In this document: positions 51,690 to 59,881 of the stretch, piece after piece
How the letters are laid out: every line of letters starts with the position of its first letter
How positions within the stretch are numbered: position 1 is the stretch's first letter
From: Cytophagales bacterium
Lineage (GTDB): Bacteria > Bacteroidota > Bacteroidia > Cytophagales > Spirosomataceae
Reading direction: 5' to 3'
DNA: 64,000 bases
Assembly (NCBI GenBank): GCA_013298215.1
Contig: JAAFKE010000003.1
Coordinates: 1 to 64,000 of the forward strand
The notes under the pieces: generated by a model
What the model saw: only the letters and a program-made list of their open reading frames with translations
What the model was told of the DNA's origin: nothing
Database searches by the model: none
Translations under genes and position numbers: made by a program

Positions 51690-52154
51690 TTATCGTTTTT
51701 TTCCTGAGAAAGCACAACTTTGTCTATTTCCATTAAAAGTATAATATTCGTCGACTTGAAAATCGATGATACCATTTTTAAATGTACCATAGCCTTTAAT
51801 CTCCACTCCTCCTTGCATATATTCTGTACTTGCAGTTGCCACAACTTGGTTGGGAAACTTCAAAGTATCCCCATCAACTTGCCCATACCAGGATGCATCA
51901 CGGTGACTTACAAAATGTACTTCAATCATGTCTGAAGAATTACCTTTTCGTTTTATGGTGAACAAACTAAACGAATCTAATAAAGTAGCTCTATTTGGAC
52001 ATAAAAAAGTTTCGGTGTAATAACTACCTAAAACTCTATCAATCGGTGAGACCCCTTCTTTTTTGCAAGAAAACATGGCGAGTAAGCTCACGAAGACAAG
52101 TAGTGTACAAGGCTTACACAGCCATTTTCCTACATTATTGTTTACCCTTTTCAT
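51690..52154 (-). CDS. Small lipoprotein, paralogue 2
   Basis: 154 aa. Seen: a lipoprotein signal (LLVFVSLLAMFSCKKE, Cys 30), then GVSPIDRVLGSYYTETFLCP, LFTIKRKGNSSDMIEVHFVS, ASWYGQVDGDTLKFPNQVVA and a C-terminal QSCAFSGKKR. It aligns along its whole length with the product of 50339-50824 but is much more diverged than the repeat copies around it. Its ATG overlaps the stop of a secreted-protein gene remnant, repeating the pair layout. Confidence 0.8.
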   Translation of the reverse strand: MKRVNNNVGKWLCKPCTLLVFVSLLAMFSCKKEGVSPIDRVLGSYYTETFLCPNRATLLDSFSLFTIKRKGNSSDMIEVHFVSHRDASWYGQVDGDTLKFPNQVVATASTEYMQGGVEIKGYGTFKNGIIDFQVDEYYTFNGNRQSCAFSGKKR

Positions 52155-52279
52155 TTCTGTATCAATAAACGAACGGTTGAACTATTTTTATCGGAATAAG
52201 TGACATCAATATAATAAACCCCTGTTGGTAAGTTACTTACATCCCATTTGAAGCGTCTTCCATCTTTTAAAATGGAAAA
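52151..52279 (-). pseudogene. 3' remnant of a second secreted-protein gene (contains repeat copy 2)
   Basis: An open stretch of 42 codons after an in-frame stop, reading SILKDGRRFKWDVSNLPTGV and then YYIDVTYSDKNSST with RLLIQK. The last 28 codons match the tail of 50821-51261; the part before does not. There is no start codon or signal peptide. It ends in the ATGA junction with lipoprotein gene 2. It looks like the sorting-domain end of a lost gene, or of a gene cut off by the neighbouring porP/sprF. Confidence 0.8.
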
Positions 52280-52320
52280 TTACCGAGTAACCAGTTTCTA
52301 AGCCAATTTGTCTAAATTGC

Positions 52321-53364
52321 TCAAAACTTAGGGCAGGGCAGCTTGTTGTCTTTGCGGCGCGAGCGGGCGCGGCCACCAACCCAGTCGCTGAGGGTGTACG
52401 ACAACGATATCTCGTGCGAGCCGCCGCTGGCTGGCCCCAGACTCGAAATAGTGGCATCGTAGCTGTATCCGAACGAGAAATTATCGTAGCGGTAGCCCAC
52501 CAAAATTACGGCGGCGTCGTGGTTGTTGATATTCTGGGCGTATTTTTTTAGGGGTAAACCTCTGTACCAAACACCCAGCACCAATGGCGAGTAGGTGGCA
52601 TACACGCCCACGTCGAGCTGGTCGAACACGCCTTGGTGGCGGTAGTTGAAGGCGGGCGTAATAGATTTTTCGCGGTCCATCTCGTCTCCCAGACCCGTGT
52701 AGCCGCCAAACGGTATCTTAAACCCGCCGTGTACCGAAATATTCATGGGCAGGCGGTTATTGGGGTTTCCAGCGTTGTAAAAACCTAAGTTGGGTTGGTT
52801 CACGTGTTTGACGGTTGTGCCAAACCAGTACTTATCCGAGTACACCAGCACACCGCCCCCAAAAGTCAGGTAAGAAATAGACGGTGTGGAGTTGTTTATC
52901 AGCAGTGGGTCGTTGGTTTGCGAACCCGTGGGCCCACGGTCGGTTAATTGGTCGCCGAAGATAAGCCCCGTAAAATCGCCCCGGCGGTTGGCGTAGGTGG
53001 CCTGCAAACCGAGCCGCACCGCCAAACCATCGTTTATTTTGAGCTGGTAGGCGTACAAACCCGTTACGTCGGTCATTCTGATGGCGCTATTGCCCTGGCT
53101 GTCGTCGGTTATTAACAAACCCACACCGCTGTTGAGATTGGGCATAAAATGATCGACCCCAAACGAGGTCTGCACAAAGCTCCCCTGCGACGGCCACTGA
53201 TTGCGGTAGTTTACCGTGAGCCTAGGCGCAAGCGCACTACCCGCGAAGGCTGGGTTGAGGTAGAGCGGATTGGCATAAAACTGCGAGTACTGCGGGTCTT
53301 GCGCCCACGCCCCCAGGCTGGTAATGCAAAATAGTGAAATGTATAATTTAAGTACTTTCATCAT
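52321..53364 (-). CDS. PorP/SprF-family type IX secretion membrane protein
   Basis: 347 aa from the ATG at 53364 (53361 also possible). Seen: a signal peptide (KLYISLFCITSLGAWA, before QDPQYSQFY), then the family opening YANPLYLNPAFAGSALAPRL, barrel strands (VDHFMPNLNSGVGLLITDDS, LAVRLGLQATYANRRGDF, YWFGTTVKHVNQPNLGFYN) and VILVGYRYDNFSFGYSYDAT. SprF-type proteins help to export giant type-B sorting-domain adhesins. Such an adhesin gene lies divergently just upstream. The C-terminus carries a basic tail with DNKLPCP that is less usual. Confidence 0.93.
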   Translation of the reverse strand: MMKVLKLYISLFCITSLGAWAQDPQYSQFYANPLYLNPAFAGSALAPRLTVNYRNQWPSQGSFVQTSFGVDHFMPNLNSGVGLLITDDSQGNSAIRMTDVTGLYAYQLKINDGLAVRLGLQATYANRRGDFTGLIFGDQLTDRGPTGSQTNDPLLINNSTPSISYLTFGGGVLVYSDKYWFGTTVKHVNQPNLGFYNAGNPNNRLPMNISVHGGFKIPFGGYTGLGDEMDREKSITPAFNYRHQGVFDQLDVGVYATYSPLVLGVWYRGLPLKKYAQNINNHDAAVILVGYRYDNFSFGYSYDATISSLGPASGGSHEISLSYTLSDWVGGRARSRRKDNKLPCPKF

Positions 53365-53416
53365 CGTATAAAAAAATGAATTATGGCAATTTATCAAGCG
53401 AGTTGAGAAAACCCGT

Positions 53417-53448
53417 GAAAGGTAAGTTTTTTGGTTAATTTTTCACAA
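53417..53448 (-). promoter_or_regulatory. Likely porP/sprF promoter (TTG-N21-TACCTTTC)
   Basis: On the minus strand TACCTTTC at 53417-53424 differs from TAnnTTTG in the last base, and TTG at 53446-53448 stands 21 bases upstream. The ATG follows 52 bases downstream. Confidence 0.45.
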
Positions 53449-53611
53449 TTAACGCGCCAAAATTGTTGTGAGCTGTCATTCTATAAAATTTTTCAACCGC
53501 GCTTTCGTTCAATCTATACCTTGATTGTCAAACTAATATGTAAACAAACGATTATTAGATGATAAATGGTATTATTGTGGTAATAAGAATATAATTTCTG
53601 AGTTCTAACGC

Positions 53612-56600
53612 ATGCAGATCAAGTATTTAGGGCACATTTTTGGGGGAGTTCTGGTGTTTCTTCTCGGTACGGCACACCTGTGTTCTGTTAGTGCCCAAGG
53701 TTTTGTGGTGGGCGGGCGCAAGTGTGCGGCCGACAAATCGTGCAAAACCGATTCGACGGCGTTTCGGGATACTCTGTCCACTGCCACGGCCTGGCAGTGG
53801 AGTTTTGGCGACGGCCGTGGCTCAAACAAACGCAACCCCAAACACCTCTACCAACAACCTGGCAGATACGTCGTTACGCTTACCCGAACTGTGGCTGGCG
53901 TGCCTCAACTTCCCGTCCGCGACTCAGTGACGATCGGGGCCATTCCGCCCGCCTTCCAAAAATGGCAGCGCGACACCATGCTCTGCCCCAAAGAAATTAA
54001 AGCAGGCGTGTTTTTAGACCCCTACCCGCAGGGCGCACCAGCGGGCGCAAAATACATTTGGTACCCCAAAGGCGACACCACTCAGCGGCTCAAAATCGAC
54101 AGTTCGGGCTGCTACTCGGTCACGGCATCCGTCAATGGGTGTACCTACGAAGACCGAATAAACGTGAAGGTTTGCCTCGAAAAAACCAACCAAGAAGGCA
54201 CCAAGTGGTTTTTTGGCAACAACGCAGGGATTGACTTTCAGGGTGGAGCCAACCCCATTTCGACGGGGCAGGTAAACACCATTGAGGGCGCATCGACGAT
54301 TGCAAACTCGAAAGGAAAACTGCTTTTTTATACCGACGGCCAAAAGATTTTTGACCGCGACGGCCAACCCCTCAAATTCAAAGATTCCACGGTGGTGCTG
54401 GGCGGTAGCCCTCTCTCCACGCAGTCGGCGTTGATTGTGCCCCAACCCACCTGCCGAGGCTGCGAATACCTGTACAATGTCTTTACAACTACCGAAATAA
54501 ACGGCAAAAAAGTGGTGAGCTACAGCGTGGTCGATATGCGCCTAAACGGCGGAAAAGGCGCGGTGGTAGAGGCCAATAAAGTCCTGCACCAACCCAGCAG
54601 CGAGCAGTTGGTGTCGCTCCGAAACAACCGCGACTCTACCTACTGGGTGGTGACGCACGACTTCGGCACAAACAATTTTAGAATATTTCACGCTACCCCT
54701 GCTGGTTTGGAGCAGAGCGGCGTTTATCCGCTCGGGGTGGCTTTCGACGCGCCCAACAAGGCGGAAGGATCGATGAAGTTTTCGCCAGGCGACAGCACGG
54801 GCAAGCGCAAATTGGCCGTTGTGATACCTGGCCCGCCCAAAAATCTGGTGCAACTCTACGACTTCAACGACTCTACTGGCCGGCTGCGCCTCGAAAGCAC
54901 CATTGTGTTGGGCAACGTGCCGCCCGAGGGCAAAGCATACGGGGTGGAGTTTTCGCAGGATGGAACAAAAATGTACGTCACCATTCAGGGAGACGGGGGC
55001 GGCAAGCCGTCGCGGTTGCTGCAATACGACATTAGCCTCAAAGACTCCGCGCGCATTGCCGATTCGCGGATTCAGATCGATAGCTCGGCAACGGAGATTT
55101 TTGGTGCGCTGCAAATTGCCCCCGACAACCGTATTTACATGGCCAAAAAAGACGGCGCGTCGCTCGGTGTGATCGCCCGCCCCAACGAAGATTCTATTTT
55201 GGAGGTACTCTACCGCTCCAACGGTTTTTTTCTGGGTGGAAAAACGAGCCAGTTGGGGCTCCCAAACTTTGTGCAGAACTTCACCCAGGAGTCGCAGGGG
55301 CCAGGTTTTACCTACGCCGACACGTGTTCGCGCAAGCCTACTACCTTTACGGCCTCGCCGATTTGCCCCCCAAAAAAAGACACCTACGTCTGGAATTTCG
55401 GCGACGGCTCCTCGTCTACATCCCAACAAACAGAAGTAAAACACACTTATAAAAAAGGCGGAACGTACAAAGTAGTGCTGCGTGCGTCGAACGACTGCGC
55501 CGACACAACCCTCACCCAGACCGTCACGATCATCGAAACGCCCGAGGTAATTGACCTGGGCAAAGACCAAGATGTGTGCCAAAACTCACTTGAATTAGAC
55601 GCCAAAGTAACGGCCAAAAACTACATCTGGCTCCGAAACGGGGTGCCAATTGGCCGCGCCCAAAAGCAGACCATCACCAACTCGGGTACTTTTGTGGTCA
55701 TTGCTTTCAACCAAGAGTGCTTCTCGGCCGACACCGTCAATATCACCCTGCGCCGACCGCCCGCGTTTAGGCTCGGGGCCGACACCACGCTGTGCCAAGG
55801 CACAAACTTTCAGCTCAATGCGGCTGGCCCGAGCTGGAACCAGTTTGCATGGAACACTGGCGCAACTACCCGAAACATTACCATCACCCAAGCTGGAACG
55901 TACATCGTAAAAGTATCTAACAGCAGCACTGGTTGCTCAAACGGCGACACTGTGCTGGTGGTGGCCAAGCCCAAAATTGTTCCAACTGCCGCCTTGGCTG
56001 GGCCAACGGGTTGCACCACCACCGACGGGCGCATCACCGTGAGCACCACACCAGCGGGTACGTACAGTTTTGCGTGGAGCAACGCCGCCAACCAACCACT
56101 GGCCGCCACTGGAAACCAGCTCACAAACGTGGGCGAGGGGCTGTACCGACTAAAAATAACGGGAACAAACGCATGCAATACCGACACCAGCTACACCCTG
56201 CGATCGGCGGCCAACAACCTGCGCGCCGTGCCAACCCCCAGAGCGGCCACGTGCCTGCGGCCCACGGGCGGGTCGGTGAGTCTGGCGGTTTCGGGTGGAA
56301 CTCCCAACGCCTACATTTGGCGCAACGCGGCGGGGGCAACCGTGGGCACTGCCGCCACGCTCACCAATGTGGGAGTGGGTACTTATAATGTTGAAGTAAC
56401 CGACGCGGGCGGGTGTAAACTCACCGTGGACGGCATAAAAGTGGACATTGACCGGTCGATGATGCTCAACATTGCCAACCTTGGCCCCGACCGCGCCAAA
56501 TGCCTCGGCGACACGATCAGGTTCACGCCCGCCGATAGTGCTGGCCCAGGCAATACTTACCTCTGGAACACTGGCGCAACTACGCGCAGCATCGTCGTAA

Positions 56601-57634
56601 ACCAAGTGGGCACGTACCGCGTTACGGTCACAAACACGGCCACGGGTTGTCTGGGAACCGACGATGCGGCGGCGGCTTTCAACCCAAAGCCAACCGTGAC
56701 CGTCCCCGCTCCCGAGTTTATTTGTGCCAATGTTAGGCCGTTTCAGCTCACGGGGGGCACGCCATCGGGCGGGGTGTGGTCGGGCAGGCGGGTGGACGCG
56801 CGCGGCTTTTTCTTTCCGTCCGACAGCGCGGCGGCACTCGGGCGCAACACCGTAACCTACAAAGCCACCGTAAACGGCTGTTCAAACACCGCCGACCGGG
56901 TGCTATTTATTAATCCAGCGCCCAAATTTAGCCTCGGGCGCGACACCACGCTGTGCCTCTCGACCAGGTTTGTGCTGAACGTAGCCTTGGCCAATGCCGA
57001 AATTTTTGAGTGGAACACGGGCGAGCGCACCCGCCAGATTACGCCCAAAACATCGGGGATTTATACCGTAAGAGTAACGGCAGCGGGCTGCACCAACAGC
57101 GACACCGTGCGGGTTAATTATTTGCCCCTGCCCGATTTGAACATCAGCAAAAACCAACAACTCTGCGTGGCCGACGGCGGAACGGTGCGCCTCAGTGCCA
57201 GCACAACTGCTGGCAACCGTCTCCTGTGGCAGCACTCCCGCGAAACCACCGCGCAAGTCTCTGTAAACCAGGCGGGTACGTACCGAGTTCGCGCCATCGA
57301 CCCCAACCAGTGTTTTAGGGAAGACACCGCCCGTGTGCTCGATTTTTGTGAGCCACGGCTGTTTGTACCAGAGGCGTTTTCGCCCAATAACGACGGCATA
57401 AATGATCTTTTGGACGTGAAAGCGGCCCACATATCCGACTTCAGTCTCAGGGTGTTCAACCGCTGGGGAGAGGTTATTTTTTATACCACCGAGTTGGACC
57501 GACGCTGGGACGGCACGTATCGCGGCGCGGCCTACCCGCCCATGGCCTACCCCTACACCATTTCGTACCGGGGAAGGTTTTACCCAAATTTACCCCTCAG
57601 CGTGAAACGAGGCGTAGTGGTTCTGATCCGATGA
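53612..57634 (+). CDS. Large PKD-domain surface protein with T9SS type B (gliding-motility-type) C-terminal domain
   Basis: 1340 aa. Seen: a signal peptide (QIKYLGHIFGGVLVFLLGTA), a PKD domain at about 45-105 (TAWQWSFGDGRGSNKRNPKH), a propeller-like region at about 190-560 (KWFFGNNAGIDFQGGANPIS, KLLFYTDGQKIFDRDGQPL, IAPDNRIYMAKKDGAS), a second PKD domain at about 565-645 (DTYVWNFGDGSSSTS), then repeated Ig-like units with FRLGADTTLCQG, FSLGRDTTLCLS and WNTGATTR. The last 90 residues (PEAFSPNNDGINDLLDVK, FNRWGEVIFYT, WDGTYRGAAYPPMAYPYTI) form the type B sorting domain. It is a likely exported adhesin, partnered with the divergent porP/sprF. Confidence 0.93.
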   Translation: MQIKYLGHIFGGVLVFLLGTAHLCSVSAQGFVVGGRKCAADKSCKTDSTAFRDTLSTATAWQWSFGDGRGSNKRNPKHLYQQPGRYVVTLTRTVAGVPQLPVRDSVTIGAIPPAFQKWQRDTMLCPKEIKAGVFLDPYPQGAPAGAKYIWYPKGDTTQRLKIDSSGCYSVTASVNGCTYEDRINVKVCLEKTNQEGTKWFFGNNAGIDFQGGANPISTGQVNTIEGASTIANSKGKLLFYTDGQKIFDRDGQPLKFKDSTVVLGGSPLSTQSALIVPQPTCRGCEYLYNVFTTTEINGKKVVSYSVVDMRLNGGKGAVVEANKVLHQPSSEQLVSLRNNRDSTYWVVTHDFGTNNFRIFHATPAGLEQSGVYPLGVAFDAPNKAEGSMKFSPGDSTGKRKLAVVIPGPPKNLVQLYDFNDSTGRLRLESTIVLGNVPPEGKAYGVEFSQDGTKMYVTIQGDGGGKPSRLLQYDISLKDSARIADSRIQIDSSATEIFGALQIAPDNRIYMAKKDGASLGVIARPNEDSILEVLYRSNGFFLGGKTSQLGLPNFVQNFTQESQGPGFTYADTCSRKPTTFTASPICPPKKDTYVWNFGDGSSSTSQQTEVKHTYKKGGTYKVVLRASNDCADTTLTQTVTIIETPEVIDLGKDQDVCQNSLELDAKVTAKNYIWLRNGVPIGRAQKQTITNSGTFVVIAFNQECFSADTVNITLRRPPAFRLGADTTLCQGTNFQLNAAGPSWNQFAWNTGATTRNITITQAGTYIVKVSNSSTGCSNGDTVLVVAKPKIVPTAALAGPTGCTTTDGRITVSTTPAGTYSFAWSNAANQPLAATGNQLTNVGEGLYRLKITGTNACNTDTSYTLRSAANNLRAVPTPRAATCLRPTGGSVSLAVSGGTPNAYIWRNAAGATVGTAATLTNVGVGTYNVEVTDAGGCKLTVDGIKVDIDRSMMLNIANLGPDRAKCLGDTIRFTPADSAGPGNTYLWNTGATTRSIVVNQVGTYRVTVTNTATGCLGTDDAAAAFNPKPTVTVPAPEFICANVRPFQLTGGTPSGGVWSGRRVDARGFFFPSDSAAALGRNTVTYKATVNGCSNTADRVLFINPAPKFSLGRDTTLCLSTRFVLNVALANAEIFEWNTGERTRQITPKTSGIYTVRVTAAGCTNSDTVRVNYLPLPDLNISKNQQLCVADGGTVRLSASTTAGNRLLWQHSRETTAQVSVNQAGTYRVRAIDPNQCFREDTARVLDFCEPRLFVPEAFSPNNDGINDLLDVKAAHISDFSLRVFNRWGEVIFYTTELDRRWDGTYRGAAYPPMAYPYTISYRGRFYPNLPLSVKRGVVVLIR

Positions 57635-57710
57635 CGGCGATGGGCTGAATTTTTAATTGTATGAAATTATATAAAAACAACTTCAAAAATCACAATTAAC
57701 TTGAAAAGTG

Positions 57711-57718
57711 TAAATTTG
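57711..57718 (+). promoter_or_regulatory. dinD promoter, -7 box TAAATTTG
   Basis: A perfect TAnnTTTG in an AT-rich spacer, 28 bases before the dinD ATG. No recognisable LexA-type palindrome overlaps it. Confidence 0.55.
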
Positions 57719-57746
57719 TATTTCGATAATCAAAATTTACAACAGA

Positions 57747-58571
57747 ATGAATGAATTGACAAAAGCAAATGGTGCAAAGCTAACATTTGAAGACTTTAAA
57801 AATGAAAATGGAATAACTTATTGGTGGGCTTCTGACTTAGCAAATATGTTGGGCTATCAAAGTTTAAAGGCTTTTCAGACAGTATTAGACCGAGCAACTA
57901 AGGCATTCGTTTCATTGAACATACCTCATTATGAAAACATAATTGCTACTTTAAGGGATATAAATAATACCCAAGTACAAGATTTTAAATTAACAAGATT
58001 TGCTTGTTATATTGCTGTGATGAACGGCAATCCTCAAAAAATTGAAGTTGCTTCTGCACAAGTATATTTTGCTCAACAAACACGAAAATTTGAACTGTTT
58101 TTTGAAAGTAATAATGAAATTGAAAGACTCTTAATAAGAGAAGAACTTACAGAAGGCAATAAATCCTTGGCATCCACAGCAAAACAAGCAGGTCTTACAG
58201 ATTATGCAAAGTTTGCAAACGCTGGGTATTTGGGAATGTACAATATGGAAAGTTGGAAATTAGCAAGTAAGAGGAATGTTAAAAAAGAAAAGCTGTTTGA
58301 TACAATGGGCAGAACAGAGCTTGCCGCAAACCTATTTAGACTAACTCAAACAGAGGAGCGAATTAAAAGTAAGCATATAAGCGGTCAATCCAATCTTGAA
58401 CAAACTCATTTTCAAGTGGGCAAAGAAGTTCGTAAAATAGTTAATGAAAACGTCGGACGGACACCTGAAAACCTTATTCAAGAAAAAGAATTACCCAACA
58501 TTAAAAAAGAGTTGAAAGATGGATATAAGAAAATGCTAAAAGAAGACTCGCCGCCCAAAAAGAAAAAATAA
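57747..58571 (+). CDS. dinD: DNA damage-inducible protein D (DinD-like)
   Basis: 274 aa, the same length as E. coli DinD, which modulates RecA filaments. Seen: a BRO-N/DinD N-terminal part (TFEDFKNENGITYWWASDLA, MLGYQSLKAFQTVLDRATKA), LTRFACYIAVMNGNPQKIEV, AQVYFAQQTRKFELFFE, TEGNKSLASTAKQAGLTDYA and a lysine-rich tail. Intact. Its base composition is far more AT-rich than the flanking genes, and it sits beside a truncated gene, which together suggest acquisition by transfer. These proteins also occur on phages and islands. Confidence 0.9.
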   Translation: MNELTKANGAKLTFEDFKNENGITYWWASDLANMLGYQSLKAFQTVLDRATKAFVSLNIPHYENIIATLRDINNTQVQDFKLTRFACYIAVMNGNPQKIEVASAQVYFAQQTRKFELFFESNNEIERLLIREELTEGNKSLASTAKQAGLTDYAKFANAGYLGMYNMESWKLASKRNVKKEKLFDTMGRTELAANLFRLTQTEERIKSKHISGQSNLEQTHFQVGKEVRKIVNENVGRTPENLIQEKELPNIKKELKDGYKKMLKEDSPPKKKK

Positions 58572-58681
58572 CTTCATACAACATCAGTTTGTGGCAAGTG
58601 GGGCTCGACGGAAGTAACTCAATATTTGGAATACTATTTATCATTTGTTCCATCGGACGTAATTAATTTGAACATTGGTAA

Positions 58682-59263
58682 GTAATTCAACCGCACGAAG
58701 AGTCTGACGTTGATAGTTTTGGCAACCGAAAAAGCCACTTTGAGCTGTACTTGGACGGTATGAAACAGTGCGGAGCCGACACTGCTCAGATCGAAACATT
58801 TGTGGAGACCTTAAAAAATACGGGAGATTTTAACGCGGCGTTCACAATTTCGGGAACACCGATTGAGGCTCGAAATTTTGTGGAGTTTACTTTCAAAACC
58901 ATTGGAAGCAACAAAGATTATTTGCAAGCCGCCGTTTTTACTTTTGGGCGCGAAGACCTGATCCTATGAATGTTCCACTCGATCGTGAACGACATTTACA
59001 AAAGTTTTCCAGACAGTATTTCAATTTTTAAGTACTACCTCGAAAGACACATTGAAGTGGACGGAGACCACCACAGCCATCTGGCTTTGCAAATGACATC
59101 GAACCTGTGCGGCACAAACGAGCTGTTTTGGCAAGAAGCCCAGCAAGCAACCATCGAATCTTTGAAAAAGCGCATTGATCTTTGGGACGGGGTTTACCGA
59201 CACATAACCAGTAGAAAACCTGTTGCCAACACGGATTTTGAGAAAGTGGAACTTTTGTACTAA
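58682..59263 (+). pseudogene. Truncated DUF3050 (heme-oxygenase-like fold) gene with an internal stop
   Basis: The frame opens at 58682 without a start and reads EESDVDSFGNRKSHFELYLD, then GMKQCGADTAQIETFVETL, ARNFVEFTFKTIGSNKDYLQ and AAVFTFGREDLIL, where a TGA (58967-58969) interrupts. The same frame continues at 58970 with MFHSIVNDIYKSFPDSISIF, RHIEVDGDHHSHLALQM and RIDLWDGVYRHIT. Together this is the C-terminal two-thirds of a DUF3050 protein, while the first 80-100 residues are missing. The 5' part was probably lost when dinD and its flank entered. Re-initiation at 58970 would yield a 97-aa peptide, unlikely to fold alone. Confidence 0.82.
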
Positions 59264-59318
59264 TTTTGAATAGCATTGGCCACCAGAATAGTATTTTAAA
59301 TAAACTTTTGTGTTGAAT

Positions 59319-59362
59319 CGAGCCGCAGTGGGTACCCCAGTTTGTACCACACCTGCGGCTCG
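59319..59362. repeat. Imperfect inverted repeat upstream of the Fur-family gene
   Basis: CGAGCCGCAG at 59319-59328 pairs with CTGCGGCTCG at 59353-59362, and GGTAC pairs with GTACC inside. It has no T-run, so it is not a standard terminator. It lies 38 bases before the Fur-family ATG and could be an operator or an intergenic repeat. Confidence 0.6.
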
Positions 59363-59399
59363 GTTCAACCTCCCAACCTTCGCAAAGCCCCAAAACGCA

Positions 59400-59879
59400 A
59401 TGACCGCTCAAAACGATAATATTGAGGCCGCCAAAAAAATATTGACCGCCTATTTAGAAAGCAAAGGTCTCCGCAAAACGCCCGAACGCTTCGCTATTTT
59501 GGAGGAGATATACGCCCGCGCCGACCACTTCGACGTGGACGAGTTGTACGTGACGATGAAAAACAAAAAGTACCGCGTGAGCCGCGCCACCGTTTACAAC
59601 ACCCTCGACGTGCTGGTAGATTGTGACCTGGTGAGCAAGCACCAGTTTGGCAAAAACTTGGCCCAGTACGAAAAAGCCTACGGTTTCAAACAACACGACC
59701 ACCTGATTTGCACCGACTGCCACCACGTTTTGGAGTTCTGCGACCCGCGTATTCAAAACATTCAGAACATGGTTGGGGAGTTTTTGCAGTTTAAGGTCAT
59801 GCACCACTCCCTGATTTTTTACGGGGCGTGCAACCGCCAAAATTGCGATAATCGGCCACCAGTATTGGCTGGTTTGTAG
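59400..59879 (+). CDS. Fur-family metal-responsive transcriptional regulator
   Basis: 159 aa from the ATG at 59400; the longer frame reads through the inverted repeat. Seen: a winged-helix DNA-binding half (GLRKTPERFAILEEIYARAD, YRVSRATVYNTLDVLVDCDL), then the dimerisation/metal half with KQHDHLICTDCHHVLEFCDP (His-Asp-His and the first CxxC) and a terminal CNRQNC (second cysteine pair for structural zinc). Whether it senses iron, zinc or peroxide cannot be read from the sequence. It is two bases from ispE and probably cotranscribed. Confidence 0.92.
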   Translation: MTAQNDNIEAAKKILTAYLESKGLRKTPERFAILEEIYARADHFDVDELYVTMKNKKYRVSRATVYNTLDVLVDCDLVSKHQFGKNLAQYEKAYGFKQHDHLICTDCHHVLEFCDPRIQNIQNMVGEFLQFKVMHHSLIFYGACNRQNCDNRPPVLAGL

Positions 59880-59881
59880 GC

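Noticed and set aside
50339-52279. Calling the duplicated secreted/lipoprotein pairs a toxin-immunity system
   Set aside because: No toxin motif or catalytic residues can be seen and the small proteins are unrecognised; kept as a structural observation only.
54542-55582. 346-codon open frame on the minus strand inside the PKD protein gene
   Set aside because: Antisense to well-defined propeller and PKD segments; no domain, no promoter and no start context.
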